In this document: piece by piece, positions 9,002 through 17,384 of the stretch
Layout: every line of letters begins with the position of its first letter
Numbering within the stretch: position 1 is the first letter of the stretch
NCBI GenBank assembly: GCA_005518185.1
Contig: RKSN01000002.1
Location: 248,001-312,000 of the forward strand
Length of the DNA: 64,000 nucleotides
DNA from: Chakrabartia godavariana
Lineage (GTDB): Bacteria > Pseudomonadota > Alphaproteobacteria > Sphingomonadales > Sphingomonadaceae
Direction: 5' to 3'
Position numbers and translations under genes: made by a program
Notes under the pieces: generated by a model
What the model was told of the DNA's origin: nothing
Database searches by the model: none
The model's input: only the letters and a program-made list of their open reading frames with translations

Positions 9002-9901
9002 TCAATCCGGCAGCAATGCAGCCCGGTGGCGGCTGACCATGGCGGCCAGCCACTCCTTGCCCGCGCGGATCCGGGCGAGCTGGTGTGTGTCCTTGTGCGT
9101 CACGAGCCAGAAGCTCCGTTCGATCCTCTGATCGGGAAGCAAGGGGATGAGCCCGGGGTCGGCATCCCCGATGAAGCAGGGCAGGACGCCGATGCCCGCC
9201 CCCGAGGCGATGAGCCGGTGCTGGGCATTGATGCTGGACGAGCGGATCTGCGGCGCGAGCCCGGGATGGATTTCATCGAGATAGCGCAGTTCCGGCGCAT
9301 AGACGAGGTCAGGGACATAGCCCACGAGCCGGTGCCCCTGCGCCAGGTCCGCGGCTTTGGCGGGCGCTCCGGACCGTTCCAGATAGGCGGGCGCCGCATA
9401 GAGCCGAAGGGCATAGTCAGACAGCTTGCGGGCAAGCATGGGACCGGCCTTGGGTCGCGACAGCAGCACGGCGATATCCGCCTCACGCTTCGACAGGCTC
9501 AAAAATCCGCTCGACGCGACCAGATCAATAGTGAGGCCGGGGTTCGCTGCGGCAAAATCGGGCAAATGCTGCGCCAGAAACCAGATCCCGAAGCCTTCGG
9601 CCACGCTGATGCGCAACGTGCCCGACAAACTGGCGGCACCGGCGCCGCGCTGATCCTCGATCTCGGCGGCCGCCTGCGCCATGCGTTCGGCGCGGGCGAG
9701 GAGCGCCTCCCCCGCTTCGGTCAGCACATTCCCTTCGCGCGTGTGTTCAAACAGCGTGGTGCCGAGACAGCCCTCAAGGCGGCGGAGCCGACGCCCGATC
9801 GTCGTCGCATCAACCCCGATCGCGGTCGCCGCCTTGGAAAGCTGTCCCTTTTGCGCAACGGCCAGGAAGAACTGAAGGTCGCGCCAATCCATATTCTGCA
9901 T
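9002..9901 (-). CDS. LysR-family transcriptional regulator
   Basis: This is a DNA-binding regulator of about 299 residues. The N-terminal winged helix-turn-helix is clear (DLQFFLAVAQKGQLSKAA, then TTIGRRLRRLE and FEHTREGNVLTEAGEALL). A periplasmic-binding-protein-like effector domain follows from about residue 90. The sequence is of the AmpR/GcvA-like subgroup that often controls a nearby or distant metabolic gene. Translation could start at 9901 or at the internal ATG at 9892 (MDWRDLQFF); neither has a clear ribosome-binding site. It is convergent with purU and its target is not evident. Its own promoter would lie in 9902-10057, where I see no other feature. Confidence 0.92.
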   Translation of the reverse strand: MQNMDWRDLQFFLAVAQKGQLSKAATAIGVDATTIGRRLRRLEGCLGTTLFEHTREGNVLTEAGEALLARAERMAQAAAEIEDQRGAGAASLSGTLRISVAEGFGIWFLAQHLPDFAAANPGLTIDLVASSGFLSLSKREADIAVLLSRPKAGPMLARKLSDYALRLYAAPAYLERSGAPAKAADLAQGHRLVGYVPDLVYAPELRYLDEIHPGLAPQIRSSSINAQHRLIASGAGIGVLPCFIGDADPGLIPLLPDQRIERSFWLVTHKDTHQLARIRAGKEWLAAMVSRHRAALLPD

Positions 9902-10057
9902 GAATGCAGGCGATAGTCAGAAATCGCCTGCAAGTCTGCAATAAATGCCGAGCCGTCAGCCGGTCGAATGGGGCAGTGACGGCATCACCATGCATGACCG
10001 AAACGGGGACCGCCTTGCCCTGCGGGCGGCAACATCAGATTGGGTATTGGAATGAGA

Positions 10058-10142
10058 TGGTGCCCCTGGCCGGACTCGAACCAGCACTCCTTGCGGAACT
10101 CGATTTTGAGTCGAGCGCGTCTACCAATTTCACCACAGGGGC
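10058..10142 (-). tRNA. tRNA-Leu (anticodon CAA)
   Basis: Reading the minus strand gives an 85-base class II tRNA. It has a 7-bp acceptor stem (GCCCCTG with CAGGGGC), the D-loop TGGTAGACGCG, an anticodon stem around the loop CTCAAAA, a long variable arm, the T-arm GGTTCGAGTCC, and an encoded CCA end. The anticodon CAA reads UUG leucine codons. The gene lies alone between the LysR gene and a DUF805 gene. Confidence 0.97.
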
Positions 10143-10186
10143 ACGTGCGGAACGCCGCCTAGCGCAGCGTCGCCGTGGGTGCAAGG

Positions 10187-10633
10187 TCAGCGCGGCATGC
10201 CGCCGACGCCGCGCGGGTTGGTGCCGTAGCGATTTTCCATTGGCGTACCGGGCAGGAGCAGCAGCACGACCAAAGCGATGAAGCCGACGAGGATTCCGCC
10301 CGACACGACGAGTTCCGCATCCGGGCGGTTCTGCGCGGCGACCCACCCGACATAGGGCAGATAGAGCAGCATCATCCACCAGCCGGACCGGCCACTGTCA
10401 TGCAGGCGCCGCGCGGTGGAAGACAGGAGCGGCAGGAGGAACAGGATCGAGACGGTCAGTTCCGCCGCCCCCATCCGGGCCGCCACGACCACGCGCGTCC
10501 CATCGAGTGCGTCGAAGAAATTCGCGGCCAGGACAGTCACAGAATAGAGCAGAAAGAAGAACCAGAATTCGCGGCGCGTCGCGCGTCCCGTGAAATCGGC
10601 ATATTTGCGGAAGGGCGACGTAATCCAGTCCAT
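10187..10633 (-). CDS. DUF805 family membrane protein
   Basis: This small inner-membrane protein of 148 residues begins MDWITSPFRKYADFTGRATR, the characteristic DUF805 opening, and contains the family motif ARRLHDSGRSGWWM. It has about four hydrophobic segments. The biochemical function of this family (E. coli YhaH type) is unknown. It sits just upstream of the tRNA-Leu gene and downstream of comM on the same strand, with a gap of about 70 bases to comM that shows no clear promoter. Confidence 0.88.
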   Translation of the reverse strand: MDWITSPFRKYADFTGRATRREFWFFFLLYSVTVLAANFFDALDGTRVVVAARMGAAELTVSILFLLPLLSSTARRLHDSGRSGWWMMLLYLPYVGWVAAQNRPDAELVVSGGILVGFIALVVLLLLPGTPMENRYGTNPRGVGGMPR

Positions 10634-10704
10634 CTGCGGCCATGACCTCTTAGTGTTCGGCGTCGTGCTACCCGTAAAAGCTGAGGAATTGCAAGCGCGT
10701 GCCC

Positions 10705-12213
10705 CTAGTTCTTGGGCGCCTGACGGCGATAGGAGAGCGCCTCGGCGATATGGATGCGTCCAACCGTCTCGCTCTGCGCGAGATCGGCAATCGTCCGCGC
10801 GACACGCAGGATGCGGGTATAGCCACGCGCCGACAGCCGCATCGCCTCAGCCGCCTGCGCGAGGAGCTTTCGTCCCGCCTCGTCCGGTGCGCAGACATCG
10901 GCCAGCAGGTCTCCATCGACCTCGGCATTGGTGCGAAAGGCGGTTCCGGCATATCTCCGGGTCTGGTGTTCACGTGCCACGTAGACGCGGGCACGAACCT
11001 CGGCTGAGCCCTCCGCTGGCGGCGGCAGGACAAGGTCTGCCGCGCTTACAGCCGCCACGTCGACGTGAAGGTCGATGCGGTCGAGCATCGGGCCGGACAC
11101 CTTGGCCTGATAGTCGGCGGCGCAGCGCGGCGCCCGCGCGCAGGCGAGCGACGCATCGCCCAGATGCCCGCAGCGACACGGGTTCATCGCGGCAATCAGC
11201 TGAACACGCGCGGGGAATGTCACATGCGCGTTCGCGCGCGCCACGCTGACGGTGCCTGTTTCCAGCGGTTGCCGCAGGGAATCGAGCACAGCCCGCTGGA
11301 ACTCCGGCAGTTCATCCAGAAACAACACCCCGAGATGGGCAAGGCTCACCTCTCCGGGGCGTACCCGCAGCCCGCCACCGACCAGCGCCGCCATCGACGC
11401 CGAATGGTGCGGCGCGCGAAAGGGACGTCGTCGAACAAGTCGGCCGCCCGGAAGCTCGCCTGCGACCGACGCCACCATCGACACTTCAAGCGCTTCGGCC
11501 GCCGTGAGTTCGGGCAGGATGCCGGGCAGGCACGCTGCCATCAGCGACTTGCCAGCGCCTGGCGGACCGCAAAAAAGGAGATTATGCCCCCCGGCAGCCG
11601 CGATTTCGAGCGCGCGCTTGGCGGTTTCCTGTCCCTTGACCTGCGCCAGATCCGGCCCCGTCGTAACCTCTTCCACTTCGCCTGGCGGCGGCGGCAGGAT
11701 CACGGTGCCCCCCTTGAAGTGATTGAGGAGGGTCAGCAGGTCGGGTGCGGCAATCACCTCCACCGTCCCCGCCCAGGCGGCCTCAGGGCCCTGTTCCGCC
11801 GGGCAGACGAGCCCGAGTTCAGCCTGCGAGGCATGGAGCGCGGCGAGGAGAACACCCGGCGACGCGGTAACCCGTCCGTCGAGCCCCAACTCCCCCACAA
11901 ACAGATAGGCGGCCAGCGTCTCGGCATCGACGATTCCCATCGCGCCGAGCAAGGCGAGCGCAATCGGGAGGTCATAATGCGATCCTTCCTTGGGCAAATC
12001 GGCCGGAGAAAGGTTCACTGTGATACGTTTGGGCGGGAGCGAGAGGCCAATCGCCGCAATCGCAGCGCGCACCCGTTCCCGGCTTTCAGCCACCGCCTTG
12101 TCCGGCAAACCGACCACGACGAAGGCGGGAACGCCAGCTGAAACCTGGCATTGTACCTCAATGCTTCGCGCCTCGAGGCCGAGATAGGCGACTGTGCGGA
12201 CAAGGGCGACCAT
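10705..12213 (-). CDS. comM: YifB/ComM family Mg-chelatase-like AAA+ ATPase
   Basis: The 502-residue protein matches ComM, a hexameric AAA+ helicase that promotes branch migration during natural transformation. An N-terminal ChlI/Lon-like domain (about 20-140) contains VNLSPADLPKEGSHYDLPIA. The ATPase domain has Walker A GPPGAGKSLMA, Walker B VLFLDELPEF and the sensor region PHHSASMAALVGGG. A Cys-rich insertion (CRCGHLGDASLACARAPRC) fits the zinc site of the family. The C-terminal helical domain includes SARGYTRILRVARTIADL. It is a housekeeping single gene, divergent from the ClpP-like gene. Its presence does not by itself show competence. Confidence 0.93.
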   Translation of the reverse strand: MVALVRTVAYLGLEARSIEVQCQVSAGVPAFVVVGLPDKAVAESRERVRAAIAAIGLSLPPKRITVNLSPADLPKEGSHYDLPIALALLGAMGIVDAETLAAYLFVGELGLDGRVTASPGVLLAALHASQAELGLVCPAEQGPEAAWAGTVEVIAAPDLLTLLNHFKGGTVILPPPPGEVEEVTTGPDLAQVKGQETAKRALEIAAAGGHNLLFCGPPGAGKSLMAACLPGILPELTAAEALEVSMVASVAGELPGGRLVRRRPFRAPHHSASMAALVGGGLRVRPGEVSLAHLGVLFLDELPEFQRAVLDSLRQPLETGTVSVARANAHVTFPARVQLIAAMNPCRCGHLGDASLACARAPRCAADYQAKVSGPMLDRIDLHVDVAAVSAADLVLPPPAEGSAEVRARVYVAREHQTRRYAGTAFRTNAEVDGDLLADVCAPDEAGRKLLAQAAEAMRLSARGYTRILRVARTIADLAQSETVGRIHIAEALSYRRQAPKN

Positions 12214-12305
12214 CAGCGTTTCACGATCCTAAAACATCCGTTAACCAGTCGCCCGAAAGTGTTGGAAAGCTTCGGTGGCGCATCTCCGGTTCTGGAGTTA
12301 CCGCC

Positions 12306-13028
12306 ATGCTAAACAAATCTTCGATCCCGACCTTCCGGACTATAACTGCCCTTATCGGCTTGTCGATACTTGCCATTTCCGCCCCTGCGCAAGCAGAAGG
12401 CGAAGATGCGCAAAGTTATACGACAATCGAATATGCGAATGTCATTGATTCGGGACGAAATATTGTCGGCTCCGGCATTCCCGCCCAGCGTCCGGCGCCT
12501 TCGGCGCGGCGCGCGCATCGCTACGGTCCCTTTTTCATCATTGATGAAAACACGGTCGGACTCGACAATGTCATCGACAGCATGTCGCCCAATCGCTTCC
12601 GCGCACTTCTCGCGGCATGGCCCAATGTGGACACGCTCAAGATCATCGAATGCCCCGGCACGGTCGATGATGAAGCCAACCTCGTCCTCGCCCGCATGAT
12701 CCGCAAGGTCGGGATGCGGACCATTGTTCCAAGCAACGGGTCCGCACGGTCCGGCGGGGTGGAGCTGTTTCTGGCCGGTGCCGAACACCGCGCAGAACCG
12801 GGCGCGGAACTGGGTGTCCATAGCTGGGTCGATGAATATGGCCGGGAAGCGCGGGATTACCCCGCCAATGATCCGGTCCATCAGGAATATATCCGCTATT
12901 ACATCGACATGGGGTTCACACCGCAAAAGGCGCGGGAATTCTATGCCTTCACCAATGCGGTCGCGCCGCATGACGGAATACATTTCATGACGCGGCAGGA
13001 ACTCGCCCACTTCAACATCGCCAATTGA
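12306..13028 (+). CDS. Exported ClpP-like (COG3904-type) protein
   Basis: This secreted protein of 240 residues has a signal peptide of about 30 residues (cleavage near AQAEG). The body resembles predicted periplasmic ClpP/crotonase-fold proteins. An SGG nucleophile-elbow-like motif occurs with Ser149 in GSARSGGVELFLAG, followed by EPGAELGVHSW, whose His172 fits the usual catalytic His. A possible acidic partner is among DDEAN (about 121-125) and VDEYGRE. No target is known; it could be a peptidase or an inactive scaffold. The ATG at 12306 gives a normal signal peptide. Residues 180-240 (DMGFTPQKAREF) form a helical tail not found in classical ClpP. Confidence 0.7.
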   Translation: MLNKSSIPTFRTITALIGLSILAISAPAQAEGEDAQSYTTIEYANVIDSGRNIVGSGIPAQRPAPSARRAHRYGPFFIIDENTVGLDNVIDSMSPNRFRALLAAWPNVDTLKIIECPGTVDDEANLVLARMIRKVGMRTIVPSNGSARSGGVELFLAGAEHRAEPGAELGVHSWVDEYGREARDYPANDPVHQEYIRYYIDMGFTPQKAREFYAFTNAVAPHDGIHFMTRQELAHFNIAN

Positions 13029-13089
13029 CGACATCGCCCGTCGCAAAGGCAGGACAGAGGCCCTTGCACCGGGCCAGCACGGCCACCAC

Positions 13090-13401
13090 ATGGCGCCCAT
13101 GTCGCTGCGTCTCCGCTGGAAAGCCCTGCTGCAAATTCCGCTTGTCCGGCTGGTCATGCTGCTGTTCGGCGTCCTGTGCATCCTGCTCGCGCCTCTGGTC
13201 TCCCCGCTGCCGGGGCCGGGGGGCATCGTTCTCTTTGCCATCGGGCTTGGCCTTGTGCTTCAGACCTCGGCCTGGGCACGGCGCCGCTATGTGAAGTTCA
13301 AGAAGCGCTATCCGCGCCAGGGCGGCTGGACAGACTGGGGTCTGCGCCGCAAAAGCCACTTTCGTCGGGAGCGGCTGAAGAAACAGGCACCGAGAGATTG
13401 A
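13090..13401 (+). CDS. Small PGPGG-type membrane protein
   Basis: This protein of about 103 residues has two closely spaced hydrophobic segments (about 15-55) joined by a PLPGPGG turn, then a basic tail rich in Arg and Lys (KFKKRYPRQGG, RRKSHFRRERLKKQ). The PGPG turn between helices is seen in small transmembrane proteins of unknown function in proteobacteria. An ATG at 13099 is an alternative start; neither ATG has a clear ribosome-binding site. It precedes rpmH on the same strand. Its stop codon overlaps a candidate -35 box (TTGACT, 13398-13403) for the rpmH transcript. Function unknown. Confidence 0.75.
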   Translation: MAPMSLRLRWKALLQIPLVRLVMLLFGVLCILLAPLVSPLPGPGGIVLFAIGLGLVLQTSAWARRRYVKFKKRYPRQGGWTDWGLRRKSHFRRERLKKQAPRD

Positions 13402-13439
13402 CTCTTGGTCATGATCCGCATAACGGAGCGTCCAACAAG

Positions 13440-13464
13440 GCCGCCGCATCTGGGGCGGCTTTTT
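13440..13464 (+). terminator. Hairpin with T-run in the rpmH leader
   Basis: GCCGCC, an 8-base loop, GGCGGC and five Ts form an intrinsic-terminator shape. It may end the transcript of the small membrane protein. A candidate promoter (TTGACT at 13398-13403, TAACGG 17 bases further) would start transcription just ahead of the hairpin. The structure may therefore instead sit in the rpmH leader and act as an attenuator. Confidence 0.6.
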
Positions 13465-13487
13465 CATTTAGATTTGTTTTTGAGGGC

Positions 13488-13952
13488 ATGAGCGATGAAG
13501 CGCACCTTCCAGCCGAGCAACTTGGTCCGCGCACGGCGTCACGGTTTCCGGGCTCGCATGGCAACCGTCGGCGGTCGCGCCGTGATCCGGGCACGCCGTG
13601 CCCGCGGCCGCAAGAAGCTGTCGGCCTGATCACCCTGAACAAGCGGTCGGATTTTCTGGCCGCCAATTCCGGAAAACGGGCTGCCTTTGGCGGCCTGGTT
13701 TTGCTTGTCCGGAAACGGGATGACGCAAACCCGCAGATCCGGGTTGGCTATACTGTCACAAAAAAGATCGGAAACGCTGTTACGCGCAATCGCGTGAAAC
13801 GGCGATTCAGGGAACTTGCGCGGGAAATCCTGCCCGATGCGGGAATCGCAGGCGCCGATCTTGTACTGATCGGCCGCAACAGCGCGGTGGACCGCGATTT
13901 CGACAAGCTTCGCAATGATCTGAACAGGGCGCTGGCAAAGGTCACCGAATGA
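13488..13952 (+). CDS. rnpA: Ribonuclease P protein component
   Basis: The product is the protein subunit of RNase P, which matures the 5' ends of tRNAs. The conserved body is clear: [15 protein letters not shown], then the RNR motif region [20 protein letters not shown], then ADLVLIGR. The only standard in-frame start upstream of the body is ATG 13488, seven bases before the rpmH start, so rpmH lies entirely inside this frame. That ATG has its ribosome-binding site one base away, which is too close. An alternative is a CTG at 13626-13628 overlapping the rpmH stop (CTGA), which would give a normal-length protein of about 108 residues by coupled translation. The end is firm; the start is uncertain. 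yidD overlaps its stop. Confidence 0.85.
   Translation: MSDEAHLPAEQLGPRTASRFPGSHGNRRRSRRDPGTPCPRPQEAVGLITLNKRSDFLAANSGKRAAFGGLVLLVRKRDDANPQIRVGYTVTKKIGNAVTRNRVKRRFRELAREILPDAGIAGADLVLIGRNSAVDRDFDKLRNDLNRALAKVTE
13495..13629 (+). CDS. rpmH: 50S ribosomal protein L34
   Basis: This 44-residue, very basic protein ([19 protein letters not shown] ... RGRKKLSA) is the standard L34 of the large ribosomal subunit. GAGGG at 13482-13486 lies eight bases before the ATG, an ideal ribosome-binding site. The gene heads the conserved rpmH-rnpA-yidD-yidC-engB cluster. A hairpin with a T-run lies in its leader. The coding sequence is wholly contained within the longest possible rnpA frame, read in a different frame. 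Confidence 0.97.
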   Translation: MKRTFQPSNLVRARRHGFRARMATVGGRAVIRARRARGRKKLSA

Positions 13953-14161
13953 TGGCCCGCCTGCTCATCTGGCTCGCGCGCGCGTGGCAGTGGGGCCCGT
14001 CCGCTATTTTACCCCCGACTTGCAGGTATCAACCTTCCTGTTCGGCCTATGCAATCGAGGCCTTGGGGCGCTATGGCGCGCTCAAAGGCAGCTGGCTCGC
14101 TGTCCGTCGCATCCTGCGCTGCCACCCCTGGGGCGGTCAGGGATTCGATCCAGTGCCATGA
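13949..14161 (+). CDS. yidD: Membrane protein insertion efficiency factor YidD
   Basis: The 70-residue protein has the YidD signature: an N-terminal amphipathic segment ([12 protein letters not shown]), the Cys-containing core [21 protein letters not shown], and the end [17 protein letters not shown]. It helps YidC-dependent membrane insertion. The start overlaps the rnpA stop (ATGATG with TGA), so translation is coupled. Length and motif are typical. Confidence 0.96.
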   Translation: MMARLLIWLARAWQWGPSAILPPTCRYQPSCSAYAIEALGRYGALKGSWLAVRRILRCHPWGGQGFDPVP

Positions 14162-14179
14162 GTTTAATGGGGAATTGAG

Positions 14180-15916
14180 TTGAACGAGAACCGCAACTTC
14201 GTGCTGGCGATCCTTTTGTCGGCGCTTGTCCTGTTCGGCTGGACCTATCTGGGCGAGAAATTCTTTCCGCAGCCCAAGACGCCGCCGGCTGCGACACAGG
14301 CCGCACCAGCTGGCACCCCCGGCGCGCCGGCAACCGCCGGCGTCGCTGCGGAGGCAAAGCCGCGTGATGTCGCCTCGGTCCTGATCGAAAGCGGACGCGT
14401 TCAGGTCGAAACGCCCAAGCTTCGGGGCTCGATCAGCCTCAAGGGCGCGCGGTTCGACGACCTCATCCTGCCGCTCCACACGGTGACGGTGAAGAAAGAT
14501 TCGCCGCCTGTCCGCATTCTCTCGCCGCTCGGCACCGAACATAGCCAGTTCGCTGGCTTTGGCTGGACAGGCAGCGGCGCGGCCTTCCCCGATGGCAACA
14601 CGATCTGGAAGGCCAGCGGACCGAAGCTGACGCCGACGACGCCCGTCACCCTCAGCTGGGACAATGGCCAGGGGCAGATGTTCCTCATCAAGCTGTCGGT
14701 CGACAAGGACTATATGTTCACGGTCGAGCAGACGGTTGAGAACAAGGGCGCAGGCCCCCTCGCCCTCCGGCCGTTCGGCTATATCAACCGTGGCTATGCA
14801 ACCGTCGGCAAGACAAGCGCGCTTGCCGGTCCGCGCCACGATGTGGACAGCTGGACGATCCACGTCGGCCCGATCGGCACGTTCGATAACGCCACCAACT
14901 ATGACGTGAACTATAAGGACCTCGACACGCAGGGCGATGCGGGGCAGCGGTTCAAGTCCACAGGCGGCTGGCTCGGCTTTGGCGATACGTACTGGCTGAC
15001 GGCCATGGCCCCGTCGCAAAAGGCCCACATGGACGCCGGCTTCCGCAAAGGTGGCGGCGCCTATCAGGCGGACTTCGCGCTCGACAACACCGTCGTTGCG
15101 CCGGGCCAGTCCAACTCGGTCACGACCCATTTCTTTGCCGGTGCCAAGGAAGTGCCGGTCCTCGACGGCTATATGGACAAGCTCGGCATCCAGCAGTTCG
15201 GCAACGCGATTGACTGGGGCTGGTTCAAGATGTTCGCAAAGCCGATCTTCTACCTGCTCGATACCCTGTTCAAGCTGGTGAAGAATTTCGGCGTGGCGAT
15301 CATCCTGCTCACGCTGACGATCAAGCTCCTCATGTTCCCCATCGCCCAGCGCCAGTTCGCCTCCATGGCCGCGATGCGCGTCGTTCAGCCTAAGGTGAAG
15401 GCGCTGCAGGAACGCTACAAGGACGACAAGCAGAAGCTGCAGCAGGCCATGATGGAGCTGTATCAGAAGGAAAAGATCAACCCGATGGCGGGGTGCCTTC
15501 CGATCTTCATCCAGATCCCGGTCTTCTACGCGCTGTACAAGGTGCTGCTGCTCACCATCGAAATGCGGCACCAGCCCTTTGCGCTCTGGATCAAGGACCT
15601 GTCGGCCCCCGATCCTCTGACGCCGGTCAACCTGTTCGGCCTGCTGGACTTCACCCCACCCGCGATGATCGCGCTCGGCGTGCTGCCGATCCTGCTGGGG
15701 ATCACGATGTACATGCAGTTCAAGCTGAACCCGGCACCGGTGGACCCTGTCCAGCAGCAGGTCTTCTCGATCATGCCGTGGATCATGATGTTCCTGATGG
15801 CACCGTTCGCCGCCGGTCTGCAGCTCTATTGGGTGGTCAACAACCTGCTGACCATCGCGCAGCAGAAGTTCCTCTACAGCCGGCACCCGGCGATGAAGGA
15901 AGCGCCCAAGACGTGA
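14180..15916 (+). CDS. yidC: Membrane protein insertase YidC
   Basis: This 578-residue insertase integrates and folds inner-membrane proteins with or without SecYEG. It has an N-terminal anchor ([15 protein letters not shown]), a low-complexity Ala/Pro linker, a large periplasmic P1 domain to about residue 340, and then the conserved five-helix core. The core includes the [15 protein letters not shown] coiled region and the [24 protein letters not shown] segment. Translation starts at a TTG (14180), 19 bases after yidD and behind AATGGGGAATTGAG. The next gene, engB, overlaps its stop. Length is normal for a Gram-negative YidC. Confidence 0.97.
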   Translation: MNENRNFVLAILLSALVLFGWTYLGEKFFPQPKTPPAATQAAPAGTPGAPATAGVAAEAKPRDVASVLIESGRVQVETPKLRGSISLKGARFDDLILPLHTVTVKKDSPPVRILSPLGTEHSQFAGFGWTGSGAAFPDGNTIWKASGPKLTPTTPVTLSWDNGQGQMFLIKLSVDKDYMFTVEQTVENKGAGPLALRPFGYINRGYATVGKTSALAGPRHDVDSWTIHVGPIGTFDNATNYDVNYKDLDTQGDAGQRFKSTGGWLGFGDTYWLTAMAPSQKAHMDAGFRKGGGAYQADFALDNTVVAPGQSNSVTTHFFAGAKEVPVLDGYMDKLGIQQFGNAIDWGWFKMFAKPIFYLLDTLFKLVKNFGVAIILLTLTIKLLMFPIAQRQFASMAAMRVVQPKVKALQERYKDDKQKLQQAMMELYQKEKINPMAGCLPIFIQIPVFYALYKVLLLTIEMRHQPFALWIKDLSAPDPLTPVNLFGLLDFTPPAMIALGVLPILLGITMYMQFKLNPAPVDPVQQQVFSIMPWIMMFLMAPFAAGLQLYWVVNNLLTIAQQKFLYSRHPAMKEAPKT

Positions 15917-16551
15917 CCTTCACCGATGATCAGATCGAGACGGCCCGGAAGATCTTTTCCGGGCCCATCACATTCCTCAAATCCGCGCCGGACCTGAAGT
16001 TCCTGCCCGATGCGGAGGTGAACGAAGTCGCGTTCGCGGGGCGGTCAAACGTCGGCAAATCGTCGCTGATCAACGCCCTGACCAACCGGAATGCGCTCGC
16101 CCGCACGTCCAACACGCCGGGGCGGACGCAGGAGCTGAACTTCTTCGATGTCGGTGATCCGCTGCGGTTCCGGCTGGTCGACATGCCCGGCTATGGCTTT
16201 GCCGAAGCCCCCAAGGACATCGTCAAGAAATGGCGTTTCCTGGTGAATGACTATCTGCGCGGACGGCAGGTCCTGAAGCGCGCACTTGTCCTGATCGACA
16301 GTCGCCACGGCATCAAGGATGTCGACAAGGATGTCATGGACATGCTTGACGCTGCTGCCGTCAGCTACCGGCTCGTCCTGACCAAAGCCGACAAGATCAA
16401 GGCCTCCGCGCTGACCGAGGTCCTGCAGAAGACTGCAGAAGAAGCCCGCAAGCGCCCGGCCGCCCACCCCGACATCATCCCGACGTCGAGTGAAAAGGGC
16501 ATGGGCCTGCCCGAACTGCGCGCGGCGATCCTTGAGGCGGTAACGACCTAG
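15913..16551 (+). CDS. engB: Ribosome biogenesis GTPase EngB (YihA/YsxC)
   Basis: This 212-residue GTPase is needed for assembly of the 50S subunit. Visible GTPase motifs are G1 [11 protein letters not shown]2 with [10 protein letters not shown]3 DMPGYG, G4 TKADK and G5 SSEKG. The GTG start at 15913-15915 overlaps the yidC stop (GTGA). The frame is open further upstream but that stretch is the shadow of yidC. The protein closes the rpmH cluster. The start is also supported by the family's usual N-terminus, which has the [19 protein letters not shown] segment before G1. Confidence 0.96.
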   Translation: MTFTDDQIETARKIFSGPITFLKSAPDLKFLPDAEVNEVAFAGRSNVGKSSLINALTNRNALARTSNTPGRTQELNFFDVGDPLRFRLVDMPGYGFAEAPKDIVKKWRFLVNDYLRGRQVLKRALVLIDSRHGIKDVDKDVMDMLDAAAVSYRLVLTKADKIKASALTEVLQKTAEEARKRPAAHPDIIPTSSEKGMGLPELRAAILEAVTT

Positions 16552-16598
16552 CGCGTTGTCGCTCGACTTTGCCCCGCCCCGCCGTTTATGGAGCGGGG

Positions 16599-17267
16599 AT
16601 GCTCAAGCTTTTCATCGGCAACAAAACCTATTCCAGCTGGTCGCTGCGCGGCTGGCTCGCGGCCAAACAGTCCGGCCTTCCTTTTGAGGAGATCGTCGTT
16701 CCGCTCTACGACGCGGACTGGGATCGCCGGCGCGAAGGCGATGAATTCGCCCCCTCCTCCGGCAAGGTGCCGATCCTGTGGGATGGCGACATCGTGGTGT
16801 GGGACAGCCTCGCCATCGTCGAATATCTGAACGAGAAATCCGGCGGCGACAAATTCTGGCCGCAGGATGAGGCCGCGCGGGCCATGGCGCGCTCCATGTC
16901 CGCCGAAATGCATTCGGGCTTTGCCAATCTGCGCCGCGAGCATTCGATGAACATCCGACAGGTCTATGCCCCTGCCCCACTCGACCCCGATGTCGAGAAG
17001 GAAGTGGCGCGCCTGATGGAAGTCTGGGCGCAGGCCCGCGCGCGCTATGGCGGGACGGGAGACTTCCTGTTCGGGGAATTTGGCGCAACCGACATCATGT
17101 TCGCTCCCGTAGTGACCCGGCTTGTCACCTATTCCATCCCCGTCGCCCGGTTCGCGGTGCCCTATATGGAGGCGGTGCTCCAGCATCCGTTCCTGCAGGA
17201 CTGGATCGCTGCCGCGCAGGAAGAGGAATGGGTGATCGAAAAGTTCGAAGGCCCGACGCAGGCCTGA
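16599..17267 (+). CDS. Glutathione S-transferase family protein
   Basis: The 222-residue protein has a thioredoxin-fold N-terminal domain beginning MLKLFIGNKTYSSWSLRGW; the SSWS motif carries the likely catalytic Ser. The glutathione-binding cis-Pro motif (GKVPILWDG) and DSLAIVEYLNEK follow. Residues about 90-222 form the helical C-terminal domain with FGATDIMFAPVVTR. These features fit a glutathione transferase of the YfcF or Zeta-like type. The upstream frame to 16569 is less likely; ATG 16599 follows a GAGCGGGG ribosome-binding site. It lies 47 bases after engB and may be transcribed with it. The substrate is unknown. Confidence 0.88.
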   Translation: MLKLFIGNKTYSSWSLRGWLAAKQSGLPFEEIVVPLYDADWDRRREGDEFAPSSGKVPILWDGDIVVWDSLAIVEYLNEKSGGDKFWPQDEAARAMARSMSAEMHSGFANLRREHSMNIRQVYAPAPLDPDVEKEVARLMEVWAQARARYGGTGDFLFGEFGATDIMFAPVVTRLVTYSIPVARFAVPYMEAVLQHPFLQDWIAAAQEEEWVIEKFEGPTQA

Positions 17268-17304
17268 CCGGCCACTGCCGCGCATCGATCATCCATGCCG
17301 CGGA

Positions 17305-17318
17305 TTGATCCGCATCAA
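17305..17318. promoter_or_regulatory. FNR/Anr-type box
   Basis: TTGATCCGCATCAA is an exact match to the consensus TTGAT-N4-ATCAA bound by FNR, Anr and FixK regulators under low oxygen. Its centre is about 73 bases upstream of the start codon of the exported-protein gene at 17385, a distance suitable for activation. The gene downstream is the only one in position to be controlled by it. Confidence 0.6.
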
Positions 17319-17336
17319 GGACCCACGCGCTGCACT

Positions 17337-17363
17337 TGCTAATGAGATCACTTCGCATTAGCA
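17337..17363. promoter_or_regulatory. 8-bp inverted repeat, Fur-like operator candidate
   Basis: TGCTAATG, an 11-base spacer and CATTAGCA form a perfect inverted repeat ending 21 bases before the start codon at 17385. The half-sites and AATGAGA segment resemble Fur boxes, but the centre differs from the consensus at about four positions. It overlaps where the -10 region and transcript start would lie, so it may be a repressor site working with the FNR-type box just upstream. Confidence 0.4.
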
Positions 17364-17384
17364 TAAGAGGCGAAGGGAATTTCG

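Noticed and set aside
14009-15886. Long minus-strand frame opposite yidC
   Set aside because: It is an Arg-, His- and Glu-rich antisense shadow of a clear yidC; no start signal or domain.
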